A stretch of DNA of 24,023 nt from an uncultured Prevotella sp. (GTDB lineage: Bacteria > Bacteroidota > Bacteroidia > Bacteroidales > Bacteroidaceae), in contig CALJCU010000003.1 of NCBI GenBank assembly GCA_938023885.1, positions 1 to 24,023 on the forward strand, written 5' to 3'. The notes beneath the pieces are model-generated. The model was not told where the DNA came from and ran no database searches. It saw nothing but the letters and a program-made list of their open reading frames with translations. Position numbers and translations under genes: made by a program. Each line of letters opens with the position of its first letter. Within the stretch, counting starts at the first letter, position 1. Positions 1 through 7,649 of the stretch are shown piece after piece.

Positions 1-138
1 ATACATAATACCAGCTCTTTTAATTTAATATATATACAACAGCCTATCTATTCATTTAACGGAAGAACCGAAAAATCGGCCTTGATCCACATCTTGATGT
101 TGTTAACTAATGCAAAGATATAAATTTTAAAATAATAT

Positions 139-1248
139 ATGATGAAAATATTAATATTGAATCCCATCTTATTCACCGCGACGGATGGCGTTCTTCCAAA
201 GGTAAAAACTATCAAGGACACGATGATTTATGGTATGTGCCTTGGGTTTAAGAAGCTTGGGCACGATGTTACCTTGATTGCAATGGATGATTATCGGCCG
301 ACATGTAAAGAGACTTACGATTTCCCGGTAATCTTCATGAAATCTGTTGGGACGAGAATACTATCTTATGCTCTTCCCCTCTCCTTTGAGTTATGGCGTT
401 GGCTGAAGAAGCATAACAGTGAATATGATTTAGTCATCTCAAGTGAGACATTTAGTTTTCATTCCTTATTTGCTTCTTTGAGTTGTCCCGATAAGACAAT
501 AATATGGCAGGAACTTACTGCTCATCAAAGAAAAATGCATGAGATTCCTTCAAAGATATGGCATAACACCATTGCAAGGTTATTCATGCGACAAGTAAGA
601 GCCGTTGTTCCTCGTTCGGAAAAGGCTTATCATTTCATTCACAAATATATGCCTCAGACGGTTAAGACCGTTGTGGATCATGGCATCAACATAGATAAAT
701 TCCTTTATTCGGAAGAAAAGAAGAGACAGATAATCAGTTCATCGCAACTAATATACCGCAAGAATGTTGACGGAATAATTAGAATCTTCCATCGGTTCCA
801 TCAGTTGGAGGGATACAAAGATGTAAGATTGCTGATTGCAGGGCGTGGAGAAGAAGAGCCTAAGCTCAAGGAACTTGTTCATGAGTTAGGTCTGGATGAC
901 GTCGTTGATTTCCTTGGATTCCTGCCACAGGCTGCATTAAATAGCTACATTCGTTATTCAATGGCATTTTTGGTGAACACCCGGCAGGATCTTAATATGG
1001 TCTCCATCCCAGAGAGCATTGTCTCTGGAACGCCTATACTCACTAATCGCCAGCCATCTTCCGCTGGTTATATTGCTAAGGAGCATTTAGGGATAGTGAA
1101 AGATGAGTGGGATGAAAATGACATAAAAAAAATAATAGACAATAATGCTGAGTACGTGAAGAGGTGCATCTCGTATCGTGATAATCTTACAAGTACACAT
1201 TCTGCACAAGCTTTAATCAACGTTTATGAAAATACTGTTAGCAAATAA
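139..1248 (+). CDS. Glycosyltransferase, GT4-like (GT-B fold)
   Basis: Probable cytoplasmic sugar transferase that adds a residue to a growing surface glycan. Donor and acceptor cannot be read from the sequence. The 369-residue length fits a two-domain GT-B enzyme. The N-terminal Rossmann half starts MMKILILNP, and the C-terminal half has LLIAGRGEEEPKLKEL (about 231-246), DVVDFLGFL (254-262) and the nucleotide-sugar binding region SIPESIVSGTPIL (289-301). E292 takes the position of the first Glu of the usual EX7E motif, but the second Glu is not obvious. The start could be either of two adjacent ATGs (139 or 142). Its 3' end overlaps the next glycosyltransferase by 23 bp, so the two are probably co-translated. 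The gene is visibly AT-rich compared with the genes after 7185, which suits a horizontally exchanged glycan locus. Family assignment is firm; specificity is unknown. Confidence 0.85.
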   Translation: MMKILILNPILFTATDGVLPKVKTIKDTMIYGMCLGFKKLGHDVTLIAMDDYRPTCKETYDFPVIFMKSVGTRILSYALPLSFELWRWLKKHNSEYDLVISSETFSFHSLFASLSCPDKTIIWQELTAHQRKMHEIPSKIWHNTIARLFMRQVRAVVPRSEKAYHFIHKYMPQTVKTVVDHGINIDKFLYSEEKKRQIISSSQLIYRKNVDGIIRIFHRFHQLEGYKDVRLLIAGRGEEEPKLKELVHELGLDDVVDFLGFLPQAALNSYIRYSMAFLVNTRQDLNMVSIPESIVSGTPILTNRQPSSAGYIAKEHLGIVKDEWDENDIKKIIDNNAEYVKRCISYRDNLTSTHSAQALINVYENTVSK

Positions 1249-2389
1249 GTTTTATTACCGCCGGGGCGGCGACTGCATCTATATGCTTAACTTGGAGCAG
1301 TTGCTGAAGGCTCACGGACATGAGGTTGCCGTGTTTGCCATGGACTTTCCGGAGAATCTCGAAACTCCATGGAAGAAATACTTTCCGTCAAACATGAGTA
1401 AACTGAAGGTTTTCACGCGACCTTTCGGTGATACTGAAACACGAAAGAAATTCACGCATTTGCTTGAAGACTTCAAGCCGGATGTGGTGCACCTGAACAA
1501 TATCCACACGCAGCTCTCACCGATCATCGGAGAGATAGCACATCAGAAGGGTATGCGAGTCGTATGGACATTGCATGACTATAAGCTGCTGTGCCCACGG
1601 TATGATTGCATACGAGGCGGAGAAAATTGCGAGTTATGCTTTGGCGATAACGCCAATAAAAAGGATTGCCTAAAGTATTCTTGCATGAAAGGCGGTAAGC
1701 TTGGTAGTTGGATTGGCTATCGTGAAGCTGTGAAATGGAACGGCGCACGGCTGCAAGGCAACACGGATGTATTTATCTGCCCCAGTAAGTTCATGGCCGG
1801 TAAGATGGCACAAGGAGGCTTCGATAGTAAGAAGTTGGTACCACTGCGCAACTTCATCGACGTGGAAAAATGCGAATCAGATAATCAACGCAAAGGTGAT
1901 TACTATTGTTATGTAGGCAGGCTCAGTCATGAGAAAGGTGTACAGACATTGATAGAAGCTGCTAATCAGTTACCATATAAACTCGTTGTGATTGGTGGCG
2001 GTCCACTGATGGATGAGTGCAAGGCGAAAGCAAAGGATAATATTGAGTTTGTCGGCTTCAAACAGTGGAACGAAATCAAGACGCTCGTTGGTGGCACCCG
2101 TTTCTCTGTCATCCCTTCTGAGTGGTACGAGAACAACCCCTTGTCGGTAATAGAGGCAGAGTGCCTGGGAACACCAGTGCTTGGTGCAAGAATAGGCGGT
2201 ATTCCCGAGTTGATTGAAGAAGGCAAGACGGGTATGACGTTCACCAGCAAGGATGTGGCGGATCTCAAGGATAAAATTCAGAAGATGTGGGATACGCCGT
2301 TCAATTACGCTGAGATCGCTGAGCAGTCCATGCAGCGGTATAACGCTGAGAAATATTATCAAGACATCATAAAGATATACGAGGGCTAA
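1226..2389 (+). CDS. Glycosyltransferase family 4 with Cys-rich insertion
   Basis: Probable retaining GT-B glycosyltransferase of surface-polysaccharide synthesis, acting at the inner face of the membrane. It has 387 residues. GGDCIYMLNLEQLL (14-27) is the N-terminal helix region. VVWTLHDYKLLCP (112-124) leads into six cysteines (C123, C128, C135, C138, C148, C153), a pattern typical of one GT4 subgroup and perhaps metal-binding. YVGRLSHEKGVQTLIEA (229-245) opens the donor domain. E302 and E310 form the EX7E motif in YENNPLSVIEAECLGTPV. The start at 1226 lies inside the preceding gene, whose stop is at 1246-1248. The start MKILLANKFYYRRGGD is typical for the family. Its sequence is less AT-rich than the first gene. 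The substrate is not determinable. Confidence 0.92.
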   Translation: MKILLANKFYYRRGGDCIYMLNLEQLLKAHGHEVAVFAMDFPENLETPWKKYFPSNMSKLKVFTRPFGDTETRKKFTHLLEDFKPDVVHLNNIHTQLSPIIGEIAHQKGMRVVWTLHDYKLLCPRYDCIRGGENCELCFGDNANKKDCLKYSCMKGGKLGSWIGYREAVKWNGARLQGNTDVFICPSKFMAGKMAQGGFDSKKLVPLRNFIDVEKCESDNQRKGDYYCYVGRLSHEKGVQTLIEAANQLPYKLVVIGGGPLMDECKAKAKDNIEFVGFKQWNEIKTLVGGTRFSVIPSEWYENNPLSVIEAECLGTPVLGARIGGIPELIEEGKTGMTFTSKDVADLKDKIQKMWDTPFNYAEIAEQSMQRYNAEKYYQDIIKIYEG

Positions 2390-2413
2390 ACTCTCGCTGA
2401 CTATTTTTGATTT

Positions 2414-2510
2414 CTCTCGCAAAGGCGCCAAGAACGCTAAGGATAGAAGCATAGATGCTTACGCAAAGATAAACCTCCGACATGTAGCGAGCTTTGCGCC
2501 TTGGCGAGAG
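2414..2510. repeat. 97-bp imperfect palindrome (GCAAAGGCGCCAAG type)
   Basis: The left arm CTCTCGCAAAGGCGCCAAG (2414-2432) pairs with 2492-2510 in inverted orientation, with 17 of 19 positions matching. In the same register CGCTA (2435-2439) pairs with TAGCG (2485-2489). Inside the loop AAGCATAGATGCTT (2447-2460) is a further small hairpin. The element fills most of the 151-bp gap between the glycosyltransferase and the radical SAM gene and contains no plausible open frame. It resembles the dispersed non-coding palindromes known from Bacteroidota and other phyla. Function is unknown; it could be an immobile miniature element or a 3' RNA structure. Confidence 0.75.
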
Positions 2511-2540
2511 ACTACAATATACGAAAATTCAATAAACATT

Positions 2541-3677
2541 ATGAGTAATAATAGAATTCCGCGCCCAACAGACGCAAGTATCATTCTGACGTATCGTTGT
2601 CCGATGCGTTGTGTCATGTGTAACATCTGGAAGAATCCGACTAACAAGAAGGAGGAGTTGAAGGCCGAGGACCTGAAGTGTCTTCCACAGTTGAAGTTCA
2701 TCAACCTCACTGGTGGTGAGCCGTTCATCCGTGAGGACCTGCCGGAGATCGTGGAGGAGTGCTACAAGCATACCAACCGTATTGTGATCTCTACATCGGG
2801 CTGGTTTGAGGACCGCGTCGTAGCTCTCGCTAAGCGTTTCCCGAATATCGGTATCCGTATCTCTATCGAGGGGCTGAGCCAAAAGAACGATGAGCTCCGC
2901 GGTCATGCCGGTGGTTTCGATAAGGGCCTGCGCACACTGCTCACCCTGAAGCACATGGGACTGAAGGATATCGGTTTTGGCTGCACGGTAAGTAACAATA
3001 ACTCTAAGGACATGCTCTCACTCTATCAGTTGAGTCTTGCCATGGGTATGGAGTTCGCTACGGCAGCTTTCCACAACTCATTCTACTTCCATAAGTACGA
3101 CAACCAGATCACGAACAAGGACGAGGTCTGCAATAACTTCAAGCAGCTCATAGCCTGGCAGTTGAAGGAGAAGCATCCGAAGAGTTGGTTCCGTGCTTGG
3201 TTCAACATGGGTCTTATCAACTACATCGAGGGTGGCAAGCGTATGTTGCCTTGTGAGGCTGGCTCCGCAAACTTCTTCATTGACCCATGGGGTGAGGTAC
3301 TTCCTTGCAACGGTATGGAGACGAAATACTTCGAGGCATCTATGGGTAACATCCACGAGAAGCCATTCATGGAGATCTGGGAGAGCGAGCAGGCACAGAA
3401 GGTACGTGATGCCGTACGCACCTGCCCGAAGAACTGTTGGATGGTTGGTACCGCAAGCCCTGTGATGCACAAGTACGTCAAGTATCCCGCTAAGTGGGCG
3501 CTGAAGAACAAGTGGCGCTCGATGTGTGGCAAGGAGGCATGCCTCGACTTCTCACAGTGTCCCGTAGGCCAGGATCCTCGCCAGGGAGACCTGAGAGTGG
3601 AGCATCCAGACGCAGAAGAGGTGCAACCCGCAGGTGAGCCGATGAAGGGTGCTGGACACACAGAAGAGAACAAATAA
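2541..3677 (+). CDS. Radical SAM protein with incomplete SPASM-like C-terminus
   Basis: Predicted [4Fe-4S]/S-adenosylmethionine radical enzyme in the cytoplasm, 378 residues. The cluster-binding motif CX3CX2C is C20, C24, C27 in RCPMRCVMC. TGGEP (57-61) is the SAM-binding GGE motif, and SIEGLSQ (108-114) is a barrel strand typical of the family. The C-terminal part has PCEAGSANFFIDPWGEVLPC (237-256), the opening of a SPASM or twitch domain, then C295 and C299, and finally C329, C334 and C340. Spacing does not match a complete SPASM set, so perhaps one auxiliary cluster is bound. No precursor peptide or PqqD-like protein is adjacent. Its place between glycosyltransferases and an acyltransferase suggests that it modifies a sugar or a lipid-linked glycan; that is inference. 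The last 30 residues are hydrophilic and probably disordered. Confidence 0.9.
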   Translation: MSNNRIPRPTDASIILTYRCPMRCVMCNIWKNPTNKKEELKAEDLKCLPQLKFINLTGGEPFIREDLPEIVEECYKHTNRIVISTSGWFEDRVVALAKRFPNIGIRISIEGLSQKNDELRGHAGGFDKGLRTLLTLKHMGLKDIGFGCTVSNNNSKDMLSLYQLSLAMGMEFATAAFHNSFYFHKYDNQITNKDEVCNNFKQLIAWQLKEKHPKSWFRAWFNMGLINYIEGGKRMLPCEAGSANFFIDPWGEVLPCNGMETKYFEASMGNIHEKPFMEIWESEQAQKVRDAVRTCPKNCWMVGTASPVMHKYVKYPAKWALKNKWRSMCGKEACLDFSQCPVGQDPRQGDLRVEHPDAEEVQPAGEPMKGAGHTEENK

Positions 3678-3684
3678 TAATCTC

Positions 3685-3742
3685 ACATGGATTATATAGA
3701 TCGCACGGATATCTTCTTTATCTGTATCTGTGTAATCCATGT
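3685..3742. repeat. 58-bp hairpin repeat (CATGGATTA / TAATCCATG)
   Basis: ACATGGATTA (3685-3694) pairs exactly with TAATCCATGT (3733-3742). The stem continues inward for seven more positions (3695-3701 with 3726-3732), including two G-T pairs, giving a 17-position stem. The sequence resembles the widespread CACGGATTAC-type dispersed repeats. It sits in the 133-bp gap after the radical SAM gene. A -7-like TAATTTTG lies at 3742-3749, touching the right arm, with only a weak TTTA at -33. Confidence 0.75.
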
Positions 3743-3810
3743 AATTTTGAAAGAACACCATTCCCAATCTAACCCACATTTTTACAGATAAAGAATAACA
3801 TAGGAATCAC

Positions 3811-4845
3811 ATGACGAGCATTACCCCCCTACAGAGAGAAAGATATGATTCATTAAATGGATTAAGGGCACTTGCAGCTATTGGTATTGTAATGATGCAC
3901 GTGCAAGCAAACATTAATTTGAAACCTGACTTAGGATTTTTTACTTCTTGGATAATCCCATTCTTTACAGACTTCACTTTGCTTTTCATGCTGCTTAGTG
4001 CTTTCTCAATGTGTTGTGGGTATTACGAGCGAGTTAAAAATGGATTGATAACACCAAATGCTTTTTACAAGAGACGATATCAAAGGATTTTCCCATTCTT
4101 TGCTTTTCTTGTGGCTATTGATTTTGTTACAGAACCAAGTTGGGGCACGTTTTGTGAGGCTTTCGCCGATCTAACCTTGTGTTTCAATTTCCTAAACGCT
4201 GATATTCATGTTATAGGGGTAGGGTGGTTTCTTGGTACCATCTTCGTGTTCTATCTATTATTTCCGTTCTTCGTATTTTTAATGGATAATAAGAAAAGAG
4301 CATGGATTTCTACAACACTGGTATCGCTTATGTGCTATATAGCCATTAACTATTTCAAGGTTCTTGCCCGTTCTAACATTTTGTACAGCAGCCCATTCTT
4401 TATCATCGGGGGACTCATTTATCTCTATCGAAAAGAAATAATAGCAATAGCCGAAAAGCATTATAAAGTATGTTTGACTTTTAGTATACTCATTACATTA
4501 GGTTATTTCTTAACTCGAATGAGTAATACCTTTTTCCATAATATAGCAGAAGTCATTCTTTTTAGCGTTTGGACTGTTTATGCTATAGCTAAGAAAAATG
4601 TAGTGCTAGGCAATAAGGTTATGAAATTCCTAAGTGGTATAAGTATGGAGATATATCTCTGCCATATGATGTTTTATAGAGTTGTCGAGAAAATGCATTT
4701 GGAGAATTTCATAAGCAACAATAATATTTTATACTTTATAGAATTGATTCTTGTCTTGATCGGGGCAATTTTCTTCTCATATATCGTGAAGTACTATTGC
4801 TTCCCGTTTGTTGGAAAAGGGTTGAGTAAATTAAGGGCAAAGTAA
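3811..4845 (+). CDS. Membrane acyltransferase, acyltransferase-3 (OafA-like) family
   Basis: Integral membrane enzyme that probably transfers an acetyl or other acyl group to a sugar of the surface glycan. It has 344 residues with about ten hydrophobic segments. The family start is clear: SLNGLRALAAIGIVMMHV (14-31), with the probable catalytic His at H30. The typical basic motif follows the second helix region, FYKRRYQRIFP (85-95). No SGNH hydrolase domain is fused at the C-terminus, so it is the short form. The gene is markedly AT-rich, with runs of A and T uncommon in its neighbours, which suggests separate acquisition. The next gene starts 22 bp downstream. The acyl donor and target sugar cannot be deduced. 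Confidence 0.9.
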   Translation: MTSITPLQRERYDSLNGLRALAAIGIVMMHVQANINLKPDLGFFTSWIIPFFTDFTLLFMLLSAFSMCCGYYERVKNGLITPNAFYKRRYQRIFPFFAFLVAIDFVTEPSWGTFCEAFADLTLCFNFLNADIHVIGVGWFLGTIFVFYLLFPFFVFLMDNKKRAWISTTLVSLMCYIAINYFKVLARSNILYSSPFFIIGGLIYLYRKEIIAIAEKHYKVCLTFSILITLGYFLTRMSNTFFHNIAEVILFSVWTVYAIAKKNVVLGNKVMKFLSGISMEIYLCHMMFYRVVEKMHLENFISNNNILYFIELILVLIGAIFFSYIVKYYCFPFVGKGLSKLRAK

Positions 4846-4867
4846 TTAAAGTAATTATTGAAAGAAG

Positions 4868-5977
4868 ATGACTAAAATAGTAGTGACCGGTACTCGTGGC
4901 ATCCCTAATGTTATGGGTGGCGTGGAGACGCATTGTGAGGAGCTGTTCCCACGGATCGTGGAAAGAGGATTTGACGTGACCGTAATCCGGCGGGATAAGT
5001 ATGTTCACGATGGCCTGAAGGAGTGGGAAGGTGTGAAACTCGTAGATGTGGCATCGCCTAATAAGAAAGCCTTCGAAGCGATTGTGCATACTTGGCGTGC
5101 TATATGGAAAGCGAAGAGCCTCCATGCTGACATCGTCCACATTAACGCCATTGGTCCTGCGATGTTGGCACCGCTTGCCCGATTGTTGGGCATGAAGGTG
5201 GTGTTTACGCACCACGGTTCCGACTATGACCGTGACAAGTGGGGATTCGCTGCTAAGACGATATTGAAGTTAGGTGAGCGTATGGGTTGCACGTTTGCCA
5301 ACGATGTGATTGTTATCAGCGAAGTCATCAAGAGCTTGATCGCCAAGAAATATGGTCGGACAAAGAACGTTCACCTTATCTATAATGGAGTGCCAAAGCC
5401 AGAGATCTGTGAATATCCCGAATATTTTGAACAGTTAGGTATCGAGAAGGGTAAATATATCCTCGGCATGTGCCGTTTCGTGCCGGAGAAACGTCTTCAT
5501 GATCTTATCCACGCTTTCAAACAGATTAAGGCGAAGAATGAGAGTGGCGAGAAAATCAAGCTTGTTCTTGCCGGTGACACAGACTTTGAGGATGACTATT
5601 CCCGTCAGCTTAAGCAGTTGGCACGTGACAATGGTGTTGTTCTGACAGGCTTCATCAAAGGCAAGAAACTCCATTCGCTTTTTACCAATTGCCGAGCATA
5701 TTGTCTGCCTTCTTCCCATGAGGGTCTGCCTATTGCACTGCTTGAAGCTATGAGCTATTCTGTGCCTGTCATTGTATCGGATATTCCGGCTAACCTTGAA
5801 GTTGGCCTTCCCGAGAAAGATTACTTCCCAATGGGTAATATTGACGCTCTGCGTGATAAGCTCCAGGCCATCGTTGATGAGTCATACCATCATGTTGAAT
5901 ACGATATGAGCAAATATAACTGGGATAAGATTGCTGACCAGACAGCGGAGGTGTACCGCTCACTGATGAGACAATGA
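4868..5977 (+). CDS. Glycosyltransferase family 4 (DUF1972-type N-terminus)
   Basis: Probable sugar transferase of the same glycan pathway, 369 residues. The N-terminus KIVVTGTRGIPNVMGGVET (3-21) is the signature of the DUF1972/rhamnosyltransferase-like group of GT4 enzymes. VVFTHHGSDYDRDKWG (111-126), YNGVP (172-176) and CRFVPEKRLHDLIHAF (202-217) are further family blocks. E285 and E293 in HEGLPIALLEAMSYSVPV are the EX7E donor-binding pair. The stop overlaps the start of the next gene by 4 bp (ATGA), so translation is probably coupled. Base composition is moderate, unlike the AT-rich acyltransferase just upstream. The donor sugar (rhamnose or other) is uncertain. Confidence 0.93.
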   Translation: MTKIVVTGTRGIPNVMGGVETHCEELFPRIVERGFDVTVIRRDKYVHDGLKEWEGVKLVDVASPNKKAFEAIVHTWRAIWKAKSLHADIVHINAIGPAMLAPLARLLGMKVVFTHHGSDYDRDKWGFAAKTILKLGERMGCTFANDVIVISEVIKSLIAKKYGRTKNVHLIYNGVPKPEICEYPEYFEQLGIEKGKYILGMCRFVPEKRLHDLIHAFKQIKAKNESGEKIKLVLAGDTDFEDDYSRQLKQLARDNGVVLTGFIKGKKLHSLFTNCRAYCLPSSHEGLPIALLEAMSYSVPVIVSDIPANLEVGLPEKDYFPMGNIDALRDKLQAIVDESYHHVEYDMSKYNWDKIADQTAEVYRSLMRQ

Positions 5978-7176
5978 AGCATATTGAAGATCTCTTCCAA
6001 CTTGTTCGGCTGTCTATAGGGACGACAGACCATTTCGAGGGCATTTTGAGTACGGCCAAATGGCGACAGGTGTTTGAGATGGTGAAGAAACAGGGTCTTT
6101 CGGGGATTTGTTTTGAAGGAGTTGAGAAACTGCCGGAGGAGATGTCGCCAGGAGAGAATCTCATCATGGACTGGATGGGAGAGGCTGTGAAAATAGAGAG
6201 ACGGAACAGTAAACTGGATCATGATGTAGCCGAAGAAGTGGCATGGATGGAAGGTGAGGGTTTTGATTGCTGTCTGTTGAAAGGGCAAGGTAATGCGTTG
6301 CTTTATCCGGACCCGGCTGCAAGGACACCAGGAGATATTGACTTGTGGGTCCGGCCTAAGATGAGCCAGGGCTTAGAAAGGGATATCAAGACCATTATCT
6401 CGTTTGTAAGGGACAGGAACATCAGGGCAAAGGCCGTCTATCACCATATCGACGGACTAAACCAGAATGGCACAGAGGTGGAAGTGCACTATCGTCCCCA
6501 TTTCATGCAGAACCTCACTCATAATGCACGGTTACAGCACTATTTTCAGGAACATGCTGACGAGCAGTTTACGCATTACGTGGAGATTGGCAGTCAAAAG
6601 GTAGCGATACCCACTGATGAGTTTAATATCGTCTTCCAACTCAGTCATATCTACCAACATCTCTTCCATGAGGGAATAGGACTTAGACAGATAGTTGACT
6701 ATTATTATCTTTTGAAGCAGTATGTTGCATCCTCAAAGGACTCTCGAACGGATTGGAAATCGTTGCTAAAGCACCTCGGATTGTTCCATGTCGCTTCAGC
6801 ACTCATGTGGATACTCACGGAGAAGTTAGGCATGGACAAAGACTGGGCAATCGTGGAACCAGATGGAAGGCGAGGAAATTTTGTAGTTAAAGAGATTCTC
6901 CTTGGTGGAAACTTCGGCAAGTACGACAATCGGAATGCCAAGTTCGGGCATTCAGCCTTAGGAAAGAACATCCAGCGGTTGTCACGCGATGCACGCTTGG
7001 TCCGATATTTCCCATCTGAGGCCATAAGTGAGCCGGTGTTCAGACTCTATCATGCATGGTGGAGGTGGAAAAGAAGATTTTCCCCCAACTCCTCCTTAGA
7101 AAGGAGAGGGGAATGGGTTAGATCTGAACAGCATAGCGAAAAGCGGGAGAAACTAAATCGTGCTCCGTTGATATAG
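5974..7176 (+). CDS. Nucleotidyltransferase family protein (NTP_transf_5-like)
   Basis: Cytoplasmic protein of 400 residues with an uncharacterised nucleotidyltransferase-superfamily fold. LLKGQGNALLYPDPAARTPG (101-120), followed at once by DIDLWVRP, is the family core, with D121 and D123 as the metal-binding pair. EVEVHYRP (168-175) may carry the third acidic residue. Such proteins are frequent in polysaccharide and peptide-modification loci, but I know of no firmly established reaction. It is translationally coupled to the glycosyltransferase upstream (4-bp overlap). From about residue 370 the frame enters a GC-rich palindromic repeat (7082-7119) and reads PNSSLERRGEW and a charged tail, which looks like a repeat-derived extension rather than family sequence. 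The stop lies 8 bp from the convergent exbD stop. Confidence 0.85.
   Translation: MKHIEDLFQLVRLSIGTTDHFEGILSTAKWRQVFEMVKKQGLSGICFEGVEKLPEEMSPGENLIMDWMGEAVKIERRNSKLDHDVAEEVAWMEGEGFDCCLLKGQGNALLYPDPAARTPGDIDLWVRPKMSQGLERDIKTIISFVRDRNIRAKAVYHHIDGLNQNGTEVEVHYRPHFMQNLTHNARLQHYFQEHADEQFTHYVEIGSQKVAIPTDEFNIVFQLSHIYQHLFHEGIGLRQIVDYYYLLKQYVASSKDSRTDWKSLLKHLGLFHVASALMWILTEKLGMDKDWAIVEPDGRRGNFVVKEILLGGNFGKYDNRNAKFGHSALGKNIQRLSRDARLVRYFPSEAISEPVFRLYHAWWRWKRRFSPNSSLERRGEWVRSEQHSEKREKLNRAPLI
7082..7119. repeat. REP-like GC-rich palindrome inside the 3' end of a coding region
   Basis: CTCCTT (7092-7097), AGA loop, AAGGAG (7101-7106), flanked by CCCCC on the left and GGGG plus ATGGGTT on the right. The layout resembles the larger element at 17342-17384, which also begins CCCC and ends ATGGGGTT. 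It lies in frame within the nucleotidyltransferase gene and supplies codons after residue 369. Confidence 0.6.
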
Positions 7177-7184
7177 CCTGGGAA

Positions 7185-7649
7185 TTATCGCCTCTTTTCT
7201 GTCGCTGAATAGTTGATGCGGTAGGCCTTGGCGGCACGGAGGGCCTGCTTGACGTCGCTGATGATGCCCATGTGGGTGCCACGGTCCGCCTTGATCGACA
7301 CGGTCATCTGCTCCTGATCCTCGGGCGACATGCGGTTACGCTCCGCCGTGACGTAGTCGGCAACCTCGGAGGCGGGCGTGAACTTATCGTTGAGCTGGAT
7401 GCGCGTGCCGTTGCCGAAGGTCTTACGGAGGTCAGCTGACGGGCGGCCTATATAGATATAGGTGACGGACGTCTTCTTCGTCAGCCGCGTAAGCTCTGTG
7501 CCCTGTGGCGTGCGGAACTGCACCTTGACCGCCACTTTCTGCATGTGGGTGACGATCATAAAGAAGAAGAGGACCGTAAAGATAAGGTCGGGGAGGGATG
7601 CGGTGTTCAGTCCGGGCACCTCATGACGCCGACGTCTGAACATCGTCAT
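7185..7649 (-). CDS. ExbD/TolR-family biopolymer transport protein (second copy)
   Basis: Predicted inner-membrane stator component that, with ExbB, couples the proton gradient to TonB or a related protein. It has 154 residues with one membrane segment near the N-terminus (about 19-37). D21 in SLPDLIFTVLFFF matches the essential membrane Asp of ExbD/TolR. A periplasmic domain of about 115 residues follows. The cytoplasmic start MTMFRRRRHEVPGLNTASLPD parallels that of the upstream ExbD (KEHRVPGLNTTSTAD), so the two are paralogues and may assemble together. Its start overlaps the stop of that gene by 4 bp. It is the last gene of the operon; no tonB gene follows, and the next gene is convergent, 8 bp away. 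Confidence 0.9.
   Translation of the reverse strand: MTMFRRRRHEVPGLNTASLPDLIFTVLFFFMIVTHMQKVAVKVQFRTPQGTELTRLTKKTSVTYIYIGRPSADLRKTFGNGTRIQLNDKFTPASEVADYVTAERNRMSPEDQEQMTVSIKADRGTHMGIISDVKQALRAAKAYRINYSATEKRR

Noticed and set aside
1..138. Minus-strand TATCTTTG (120-113) as a promoter, and a small CCGA-AAAA-TCGG hairpin (68-79)
   Set aside because: No TTG at the matching -33 distance and no visible leftward gene; the hairpin has only a 4-bp stem and no T-run. Nothing else is recognisable before the first gene.
3687..3791. A 34-codon open frame that could be a peptide substrate for the radical SAM enzyme
   Set aside because: It is read through the hairpin repeat, has no RiPP-like leader or conserved motif, and follows rather than precedes the enzyme. 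It looks like chance.
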